This document shows positions 18,180 to 25,145 of a stretch of DNA of 52,387 bases, piece by piece (positions within the stretch are counted from its first letter, which is position 1; every line of letters starts with the position of its first letter). Where the stretch lies: the NCBI GenBank assembly GCA_029259695.1, contig JAJDEQ010000139.1, positions 1 through 52,387 of the forward strand, in the 5' to 3' direction. The notes under the pieces were generated by a model. The model saw nothing but the letters and a program-made list of their open reading frames with translations. It made no database searches and was not told the DNA's origin. A program made the position numbers and the translations under genes. This DNA comes from Planctomycetota bacterium (GTDB lineage Bacteria > Planctomycetota > B15-G4).

Positions 18180-18193
18180 AACGCCCGCGCGGG

Positions 18194-20218
18194 TCAGGGC
18201 GCGGCGGCACGCTGCGCTTCGATCTCGGCGAGCAACTGGGGGATGTCCGGGTAGGCGCGGTGGGCGATGCTGGCGGCGGTGCGCAGCGAACGCTCGGCTC
18301 CGTCGAGGTCGCCCTGGGCCAGCAGGCTGCGGCCGAGCACGTAGTGCGCTTCGATCTCCACCGGGTTGCCCTCGATCGCGGCGCGCAGGTAGCCGATCGC
18401 TTCGTCGTAACGCTCGCTGCGATACGCGCGGCGGCCGCGCAGGGCGAGCACGCGCGGCGAGTCCGGCTCGAACACGATCAACCGGTCCAGCTCGACGTTG
18501 GCCGCGGCGTGACGGCGCACCCGTTGCAGCGCGCGCAGGCGCCAGTAGATCGCCTCCGGGTCGTCCGCGTTGAGCGCCAGCACGTCGTCGAGCAGCGCCA
18601 GTGCGCCCGTGTCGTCGCCCGCGTCGAGCAGGGTCAGCGCCTGGGGGATGCGGCGATCGATGGGATCCGGCGAGAGTTCGAGCACCTCGCGATCGAACGC
18701 CGCCAACGCGCGCGCGAGCCGCACCTGCTCGTCAGCGACGGGATGCGGCATGCGCGCGCCCCACAGATAGCGGCGCAACGGGTCGGCGGGATGGACGACG
18801 GCGTCCACCTGAGCAGCGCGCTTCGCCCATCCCGTGGCAGCCGCGCTCGTGGCCGGCGCCCCCGTGGCAGCCGCCCCCGTGGCAGCCGCGCTCGTGGCCG
18901 GCGATGACTCCGTTACCGACGACGGCTCCGTTATCGACGACCGCTCCGTCACCGGCGACGACTCCGTGGACGGCGCTGAAGTCAACGCGCGCAGCAGCAG
19001 CTCCCCCGCGGCGTACGGTCCCGGCGCCCCGGCGACGTCGCCGCCTGCGTCGCCAGGTTCGGCGAGCAACTGCCGCAAGCCGGGTGGCAGGTCACGCCCT
19101 TCGAGATCGGCGATCGCGATGCCGTCCGGCAGCGCCTCACGGGGAGCGACGCCCTGCTCGCGCACGTCCAGCCACCAGCGCAGGAACTCACGCCGGGGCG
19201 ATGCGGGCAGCAGGTCAGTCTGCACGAGCAGGCGCAAGAGCGAGCCGGCGATGAAGCGGTGGCCGGTCTCGTTGGCGTGGACCGGATCCACGTGGGCGTG
19301 TCGCGGTGCCAGCCGGGCGAAGTCGCCCCGGGGATCGGCCACCGGCACGTCCTCGGCCGTCAGGGCATCGAGCACGAGTTGTTCGCGCCGGGCGAGGGTC
19401 GGCACCTGCTCGTACACCGGCGGCGTGGACACGTAGGCGACGTACGCGAAGTCGGCCCCTTGCGCGCGACTCGCACGCAGGCCCTCGAGCACCAGCTCCA
19501 CCGCCTCGTCCGCCCCCACGCGGCTGGGTTCCACGCCCGCCGGCGGTGCCTCACGGGGCGCCGGGCGCGCCAGCCGATTCGACACGCCCAGCAGTCCCGC
19601 CAGGCGCCAACGCGACAGCGCGAACTGCAGGCTGTGGTAGTGGCGCGAGCGCTGCGCGTCGGTCGCCACTTCGTCCCGTCCGGCGTCGTTGCGGTACGAC
19701 GTGAGCATGACCACCAGATCCGGTTCGGCCGCCGCCACGTCGCCCACGATCTGTTGGCGGTTCTGGAAGCTCGAGTACGCCGTGACGCCGAAGTTCAGCA
19801 CCTCCACGTCGAGCACGCCCTCGAAGGCCGCATCGAGCATGCGTTCGAGCTGCGCGCCGTAGACCTCCTGTTCCAGGACACCGAGGCCGAAGGTGCACGA
19901 GTCGCCCACCGTGGCGATGCGATACACGCCGGGTGCGGGGCGCGGGTTCGCGTCGGGGCCGCGGTAGCCGGCCGCGTTGCTGCGGTAGTAGCCGAGGAAG
20001 TCGTACGACGGAGGCAGGCGGAAGATCAGGTCCGGATCGAAGACCACCGTCCCCAGGTCGTGCTCGGGTCCGGTCATGGTGCGCAACCGGATCGGTCGCG
20101 GGACCGGCGACGGCTCGACGCCCGCGATCCACAGGCCGACCTCGACCAGTGACAGCAGCAGGCACACAGCGAGCAGCGCGCCGAGCACGAGCAACAGGCG
20201 GGAGAGGACGCGCTTCAA
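18194..20218 (-). CDS. Membrane-anchored SGNH/GDSL-type hydrolase with C-terminal TPRs
   Basis: From the TTG at 20218 (perfect GGGAGG five bases upstream) the product is 674 residues; the frame is open to an ATG at 20281, which has no comparable ribosome-binding site. A single hydrophobic helix (about 4-26) anchors an extracytoplasmic SGNH domain. Its block I is VGDSCTFGLGV, a later segment reads VVMLTSYRND, and block V is HVDPVHANETGH, giving the Ser...Asp-x-x-His set. A Ser/Thr/Ala-rich linker encoded by tandem DNA repeats follows, then at least three TPR-like units up to the C-terminus (GDDTGALALLDDVLALNADDP, AIEGNPVEIEAHYVLGRSLL). SGNH proteins of this layout act as esterases or acyl-transfer enzymes on cell-surface glycans; the substrate is not known. 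Confidence 0.8.
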   Translation of the reverse strand: MKRVLSRLLLVLGALLAVCLLLSLVEVGLWIAGVEPSPVPRPIRLRTMTGPEHDLGTVVFDPDLIFRLPPSYDFLGYYRSNAAGYRGPDANPRPAPGVYRIATVGDSCTFGLGVLEQEVYGAQLERMLDAAFEGVLDVEVLNFGVTAYSSFQNRQQIVGDVAAAEPDLVVMLTSYRNDAGRDEVATDAQRSRHYHSLQFALSRWRLAGLLGVSNRLARPAPREAPPAGVEPSRVGADEAVELVLEGLRASRAQGADFAYVAYVSTPPVYEQVPTLARREQLVLDALTAEDVPVADPRGDFARLAPRHAHVDPVHANETGHRFIAGSLLRLLVQTDLLPASPRREFLRWWLDVREQGVAPREALPDGIAIADLEGRDLPPGLRQLLAEPGDAGGDVAGAPGPYAAGELLLRALTSAPSTESSPVTERSSITEPSSVTESSPATSAAATGAAATGAPATSAAATGWAKRAAQVDAVVHPADPLRRYLWGARMPHPVADEQVRLARALAAFDREVLELSPDPIDRRIPQALTLLDAGDDTGALALLDDVLALNADDPEAIYWRLRALQRVRRHAAANVELDRLIVFEPDSPRVLALRGRRAYRSERYDEAIGYLRAAIEGNPVEIEAHYVLGRSLLAQGDLDGAERSLRTAASIAHRAYPDIPQLLAEIEAQRAAAP
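18833..18974. repeat. Short tandem repeats coding the SGNH protein linker
   Basis: Four 18-base units (18903-18920, 18921-18938, 18939-18956, 18957-18974) share a GAnnnCTCCGTnnnCGnC pattern. On the minus strand they encode TESSPV, TERSSI, TEPSSV and TESSPA. Just upstream on the plus strand (18833-18902) GTGGCAGCCGC recurs three times and CTCGTGGCCGGCG twice, encoding Ala/Thr-rich linker. The repeats stay in frame, so length variation between strains would change linker length only. Confidence 0.8.
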
Positions 20219-20341
20219 CAGGGCCTCCCGCCCGGGATCGGAGGGCGGTCCAACGTCTCCTGCATCTCGCACGGCTGGCACATCGCGCCGGAGTATAGCG
20301 GCGCGTGGAGGTCTGCACGCGAGCGAAGGGGCGAGCCGGTC

Positions 20342-21973
20342 TCAGTCCTCCGCGTCCCGCTCGATCGCCCTCGCCTCGTCCCCTTCGGCCTCGGGCGCGG
20401 CGGTGGGCTGCTCGGCGCGGCGCAGGTGTCGGGCGATGCGCCAGGCGTGGTAGCCCACGCGGTGCAGCCAGCGTACGGCGTCGAGTCGTGCGATGGCCTC
20501 GTCCAGTGGCAGGGACGCACCGACCGTGCGGATCGTCCGCTCGCGATAGGGTCGGCGCTCGCCTTTGAGCACGGCGCGCACGCGCTCGAGTTCCCCATCG
20601 TCGGGAGCCGGCTCGCCCGACTGCAGGGCGGCCACCTCGCCACGCAAGGCCGCTTCGAGTTCGCGCCCCAGCGAGGCGAGGTGCGGATCGGAAGCGACCG
20701 TCACCGCTCGCGAACGCTGAGCGCAGCGGTCCAGCAGCCGATCGAGGTGGTCCAGGCAGTGCATCATCGCAAGGCGACGCCGCTGGGTGTCACTCTCCTG
20801 CGCGGAAGCGGGGAGACGTTCGGCGTAGCGACGGGTCTCGATCAGCGCCTGCTCCAGGTCGACCAGCGCGTCAGCGGATACCGCCGCCCCCGACAACAGG
20901 CGCACCGCTTCGCCGAACACGGCGGCGGTGAGTTCCCGCAGCGTCTGCCACGAGACGGTCACCGCCGCCGAGGCGTCCTGCAGCAAGGCCACGTCGAGTC
21001 CCTGGGTCAGCCGGGTGCCGCGCTCAGGGATCAGCCGCTCCATGAGCCGCGCGAAGGCCGCCGTGAACGGCAGGATGGCCAGCACGCCCAGGGCGTTGAA
21101 CGTCGTGTGGAAAGCCACCAGCGCCAGTTCCGGATCGCGCGTGGTGGCGCCGTCGGTCCAGCGGTCGAGCAGCAGCGCGAAGGGTCCCAGCAACGCCAGC
21201 GCGCCTGCGGCCGTGAGCAGGTTGTAGACCACGTGGGCATAGCCGGTGCGCCGCGTGGCGATCGACCCGCCGATGGTGGCCAAGGCGGTGGTCGAAGTGG
21301 TGCCGACGTCCATGCCGATCACCAGGGCGCACGCCTGGGGAAACGAGATCGCCCCCGCGTGCACGGCCGTGAGCGCCGCCGCCACCCCCGCGCTGGACGA
21401 CTGGGTCACCAGCGTCACCAGCACGCCGAGCAGCACCAGCATCAGTCGGCCGCCAAGTGTGTCGTCGGGCAGACTCGCCGGGGTGATCACGCCCTCGAAG
21501 CGCGCCATGCCCTGCTGCATCTGCGCGATGCCCAGGAACAGCAGCGCGAAGCCCGCGAGGGCCCAGCCGACGTGCCTGATCTGCAGGCGCCCGAACAGCC
21601 GCAGCATCACGCCGGCGAAGAGCGCCGGGAACATGATCGCCCCGAGCGGCAGCTTGAAGCCCAGCAGCGCCACCATCCAGCCCGTGATGGTGGTGCCGAA
21701 GTTCGCGCCGAACAGGATCCCCAGCGCTTGCGGAAAGCTCAGCAGGCCGGCGCTCACGAAGCCCACCGCCGCGACGGTCGTGGCGCTCGACGACTGCACC
21801 AGGGCGGTCACCACCGCCCCGCTGGCCGCCCCCGTCGTGGGACTGCGCGTGAAACGGAACAGGATCCGGTTGAGCCGGTCCCCCGCCAACGCCCGCAGTC
21901 CGTCCGACATGACCAGCATGCCGAGCAGGAACAGGCCGAGCCCACCCAGTACCCGCAGCACGTCCGGCAGCAT
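20342..21973 (-). CDS. Na/Pi cotransporter family protein with PhoU-like domain
   Basis: The 543-residue product has the inverted-repeat transport core of the Na+/phosphate cotransporter (NptA/PNaS) family. QSSSATT at 60-66 and TQSSSAG at 190-196 are the two hallmark QSSS motifs, each in a hydrophobic hairpin, with ANFGTTITGW (90-99) and GMDVGTTSTTALA in matching positions. About eight membrane helices cover residues 5-320. The C-terminal 200 residues are helical and charged, matching the cytoplasmic PhoU-like regulatory domain of bacterial YjbB-type members. Length is typical (about 540-560). The ATG at 21973 precedes MLPDVLRVLGGLGLF directly. It is divergent from the small lipoprotein gene. 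It likely moves phosphate with sodium; direction (import versus export) is unproven. Confidence 0.88.
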   Translation of the reverse strand: MLPDVLRVLGGLGLFLLGMLVMSDGLRALAGDRLNRILFRFTRSPTTGAASGAVVTALVQSSSATTVAAVGFVSAGLLSFPQALGILFGANFGTTITGWMVALLGFKLPLGAIMFPALFAGVMLRLFGRLQIRHVGWALAGFALLFLGIAQMQQGMARFEGVITPASLPDDTLGGRLMLVLLGVLVTLVTQSSSAGVAAALTAVHAGAISFPQACALVIGMDVGTTSTTALATIGGSIATRRTGYAHVVYNLLTAAGALALLGPFALLLDRWTDGATTRDPELALVAFHTTFNALGVLAILPFTAAFARLMERLIPERGTRLTQGLDVALLQDASAAVTVSWQTLRELTAAVFGEAVRLLSGAAVSADALVDLEQALIETRRYAERLPASAQESDTQRRRLAMMHCLDHLDRLLDRCAQRSRAVTVASDPHLASLGRELEAALRGEVAALQSGEPAPDDGELERVRAVLKGERRPYRERTIRTVGASLPLDEAIARLDAVRWLHRVGYHAWRIARHLRRAEQPTAAPEAEGDEARAIERDAED

Positions 21974-22159
21974 GGCCGCAGCCTACCAAGCGGTGTGGTG
22001 GCGCGCTCGAACCGGGGCGCTCGCTCCCCCGGCCCGGCCGGACAAGACGCGCGTGTCGTACACTCGCACGTGCACCACGGGCAAGGCGGGGCGCAGGGCA
22101 GGCGCGAGCGTCACGATGCAGACAGGTGCGTGCGCCAGGATGCCGACAGGAGAGTCGCG

Positions 22160-22447
22160 ATGCGGGCAACGAGGATCCGGACCACGCGGAAGTCGGCGGT
22201 CACTTGGGCGCTGGCCGTGGCGTTGTGTGCGTGCGGGGACCATCCGGGCCCGCCGGCTCACTCCTCGCCGGAGTCGAGTGAGTCGTCCCACCGGACCGAG
22301 GAGATCGCCGACGACCTGATCGAGCAGGGCGTCGATCCCGAGGACGCTCGACTGATGGCCGAGCAGCAGGCCCTCGAGGCGGAAGCCGCGGCGTTGGCGG
22401 AGCGCATCGATGCGGTCCAGCAACAGCTCGACGCCGAGGACGGCTAG
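22160..22447 (+). CDS. Small predicted lipoprotein with coiled-coil tail
   Basis: This 95-residue product starts at ATG 22160 with AGGAGA seven bases upstream. Its N-terminus MRATRIRTTRKSAVTWALA has a basic n-region and short hydrophobic core. The core ends in ALCAC, so the second cysteine could be the lipidated residue (LCA-C is an acceptable lipobox). The rest is acidic and helical: EEIADDLIEQGVDPEDARLM, followed by heptad-like LEAEAAALAERIDAVQQQLD. No family is recognised. The frame stays open for over 500 codons upstream but only on the strand opposite the Na/Pi gene, so the short form is the real gene. It is divergent from the Na/Pi transporter and overlaps the end of the leftward FG-GAP gene by four bases (convergent). 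Confidence 0.6.
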   Translation: MRATRIRTTRKSAVTWALAVALCACGDHPGPPAHSSPESSESSHRTEEIADDLIEQGVDPEDARLMAEQQALEAEAAALAERIDAVQQQLDAEDG

Positions 22448-23571
22448 CCGTTCTCCGCAGCTCCCAACCGTCGCATGAGCGCTTGCACGCCGTCTTGCGG
22501 GGCGCGGTTGCGGCGGAACGAGTGCGGGCTGCCATCGGGCGCGAGGTAGAGCATCCACACGAAGCCGAAGCGGTCGGTGCCGCCGGTGGACGAACCCACG
22601 GCCAGGTCCGGCGTGCCGTCGCCGTTCACGTCGCCGGCGGCGGCGAGGGCGTAGCCGAAGAGATCGAACGAGTCGAGTCGCTTGGGCGGCGGGGCTCCCG
22701 CGCGGCCGGGCAGGCTCGCGGCGAAGCCGGCGTCGATGCGCTGACAGGCACGGGCGCCGCCGCTCCCGTTCAGGGACACGATGCACACGGCGCCGTCGCG
22801 GCTCGCCGTGCCGTCGCCGAACGCGCCGACCGCCAGTTCGGGCGGACCGTCGCCGTCGAGATCACCGAGCGACGCCAGGGAGACGCCCAACCAGTCGAAG
22901 CCAGCCGCCGGTGTTCCCGCGCCGCTGTCGTTCGCGCCGGCCGGCACTCCGGTCAGCGCCGCCAGCGAGACGGCGGTCAGCTTGGCGTGCGACTTGACCG
23001 TGCCCTCGCGGGTGAGGAACAGGATCCACACCGCGCCCGCGTCGACCGCGCCGTCATCGTCCCGCGGCGCACCGACGGCGACGTCCACCACGCCGTCGCC
23101 GTCCAGGTCCCCCAGCGACGCCACCGCCCAACCGAAGGCGTCGAAGTCGTCGAGTTCGCCCGTGAAGCCGCCGCGGGCTGAGGTGATCGCGACCTGCTCG
23201 CGCGCCTGCCCCCGGCCGTCCAGGAACGCCACGCGCACCACGCCGCGGGCCACACCGCCGCCCGGTTCGTCGGGCGCGCCGATGGCGACGTCCACGTGAC
23301 CGTCGCCGTCGAGGTCCCCGATCGCCGCCACCGACGACCCGAAGCGTCCCTCCGCGATCAGCCGCTCGTGAGGACGCTGGGCGCGGGGCGCGGGAGCACG
23401 CGCCTGCGGGTCACCCCCGGCGAGCTGCGCGGCCGGGTGCGACGCGAGCACGAGCACGGCGAACACGCACGGCACGACAGCGCGCGCCGCGCGACGCCCC
23501 AAACCCACGCGACGTCGATGCCGCGCGTCGCCCCGCGTGCTCGCCACGACATCGATGGCGAGCTGCGTCAA
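22444..23571 (-). CDS. Secreted FG-GAP repeat (integrin-alpha-like) protein
   Basis: The product is 375 residues if it starts at the TTG at 23571, which overlaps the stop of the upstream gene as aTTGA; GACGAGGA lies just upstream. A basic stretch (ARHRRRVGLGRRAARA) is followed by a hydrophobic core and LASHPAAQ, a long-n-region signal peptide. Four FG-GAP units follow, each with GSSVAAIGDLDGDGHVD-like, GWAVASLGDLDGDGVVD-like, GVSLASLGDLDGDGPPE-like or GYALAAAGDVNGDGTPD-like loops. A typical hydrophobic strand (VWILFL) sits in each. These are the classical integrin FG-GAP blades, unlike the looser VCBS repeats of 806-3445. Coupling to the preceding exported protein suggests that the two are made together. 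A downstream GTG is possible as start. Confidence 0.75.
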   Translation of the reverse strand: MTQLAIDVVASTRGDARHRRRVGLGRRAARAVVPCVFAVLVLASHPAAQLAGGDPQARAPAPRAQRPHERLIAEGRFGSSVAAIGDLDGDGHVDVAIGAPDEPGGGVARGVVRVAFLDGRGQAREQVAITSARGGFTGELDDFDAFGWAVASLGDLDGDGVVDVAVGAPRDDDGAVDAGAVWILFLTREGTVKSHAKLTAVSLAALTGVPAGANDSGAGTPAAGFDWLGVSLASLGDLDGDGPPELAVGAFGDGTASRDGAVCIVSLNGSGGARACQRIDAGFAASLPGRAGAPPPKRLDSFDLFGYALAAAGDVNGDGTPDLAVGSSTGGTDRFGFVWMLYLAPDGSPHSFRRNRAPQDGVQALMRRLGAAENG

Positions 23572-24884
23572 TCCTCGTCCGACGCGGCGAACAGGAACGA
23601 GGGCAGGTCCTCGACCGGGATCGGATAGAAGATCTTCGCGAGTTGCTTGCTGCTGCGCACGCGGAAGCCCTGGAGGTTGGCCTGGGCCACCTTGGTCTTG
23701 CCCTTCACGGCCTCGATGCCCTTGCGGGCGGCGTTGATCTTGCCCGACTGGATGTTGCCGCTCTGGTCCATGCCGTCGAGCAGCTTGTAGATCTTGTGCA
23801 GCCGCTTGTACGCGCCCTGGCTCTGACGCCGGGCACCCTTGTCGTCGACGCTGTCCGCGGAGAAACCGTCCTCCTCTGACTGCTGGTCCTTCTCTTCCTT
23901 CGAGAGCGTGTCGATCTCGTTGAAGATGTTGGCCAGACCCGGGTCGTCGATTCCACCGAACAGGATGTTGCCCACGCGCCCGGCGGCCTCGCTGATGTCG
24001 CCGGCGTCCACTTCGCCCTGGAGCAGTTCGTCCACGTCGCACAGGCAGAGTTCCACCGAGCGCAGCTCCGCGGTCAACGTGCGTTCGGGATCGACCCCGC
24101 CCAGGTCGTCGCCCAGGAACCAGAACTTGTCGAAGTAGAACTCGGCCTTGGCCGGCAGACCGACGGCACCCATGAAGACCTGGAACGCGTTGGGACCGGC
24201 CAGGGGCACGCTCGGGATCGTGGCGACTTCGGCGAACTCGCCCGCATCGGCGGCCTCGACGTACGGCACGTGCTCGCGGACGCGCCAGTAGAAGTCGGTG
24301 TCGTCCTGCTCCAGGCGCGCGTCGACCTGCGAGGCGCCCGGCAGGAAGGCCTCCCCGATGGGGTCACTTCCCGATGCGTGGTCGTAGGCACGGGCGATGA
24401 ACCCCGGCACCAACACCGGCGGCCCGTCCTCGTCGAAACCGAGGGGCACCTGCAACGAGTAGTAGACCCGCAGCTCACGCGAGCCGCCCGGATACCCCGC
24501 CGAGATGAAACTGTAGGAGACGTCACTCTCGAGGAAGTCGAGGCCGTCGATGGCCTTGGTGGCACCGACCGAGAAGCTGCCGCTGCCCCAGGGGCCGCCG
24601 AGGATGCCGTGGCCCAGCTCGTTCTTCTTCTTGCCGGCGACGGCGATGCGGCGGTCGCCCTTGACCTTGGTGGTCTCGCCCGTGAGCACGTCGACCTGGG
24701 TGTAGTTGCGCGCCGAGACCTTGGCGTTCTCGGTCACGATCTCGAGGAAGTTGGCGCGCTTGAGGTCGCCGGTGCTGCCGACATCGATGGCGTACCAGTT
24801 GCCGCACGGTCCGCAGGGTTGCAGGAACAGCAGGATGCAGGTGTAGAGCAGGTTGGTACGCGTCAGGCGCAGGCGAGTCAGCAT
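23568..24884 (-). CDS. Exported protein of unknown family, lipoprotein-like N-terminus
   Basis: The 438-residue product begins at the ATG at 24884, with GGGAG eight bases upstream; the frame is open further but without signals. MLTRLRLTRTNLLYTCILLF leads into LQPCGPCGNW, so a signal peptide with a possible lipobox (LQPC) is present. The body (30-300) is mixed alpha/beta with several SVELCLCDVD/ELLQGEVDAG-type strands. The C-terminal third is Lys/Glu/Asp-rich and helical (about 320-420). I recognise no conserved domain. It is followed immediately by the FG-GAP gene, whose start overlaps this stop codon, so the two are translationally coupled and the products may work together on the cell surface. 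Confidence 0.65.
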   Translation of the reverse strand: MLTRLRLTRTNLLYTCILLFLQPCGPCGNWYAIDVGSTGDLKRANFLEIVTENAKVSARNYTQVDVLTGETTKVKGDRRIAVAGKKKNELGHGILGGPWGSGSFSVGATKAIDGLDFLESDVSYSFISAGYPGGSRELRVYYSLQVPLGFDEDGPPVLVPGFIARAYDHASGSDPIGEAFLPGASQVDARLEQDDTDFYWRVREHVPYVEAADAGEFAEVATIPSVPLAGPNAFQVFMGAVGLPAKAEFYFDKFWFLGDDLGGVDPERTLTAELRSVELCLCDVDELLQGEVDAGDISEAAGRVGNILFGGIDDPGLANIFNEIDTLSKEEKDQQSEEDGFSADSVDDKGARRQSQGAYKRLHKIYKLLDGMDQSGNIQSGKINAARKGIEAVKGKTKVAQANLQGFRVRSSKQLAKIFYPIPVEDLPSFLFAASDED

Positions 24885-25145
24885 CGAGCATCTCCCGGGG
24901 ATTTCGAGGCTACCGAAGGGCGCCATCCTATGCGGGTGCCGGGGGCCCACCAAGCAGTGTCCGCCGCCGACCGCCAGGGTCACGCCGGCCCCCCGACCGG
25001 GGGCGCTCTCCGCCGCGCTGCGCTGCCACCATCGCGTCATCCGCACCACCCGTGATTGGCATATCATCCCGGGCTCTCACGCCTGCCGTCCGGCGCACGC
25101 TGCACCAGCCCACGGGCCCGCGCCGGCCCCCCTCGGAGCCGTCCC

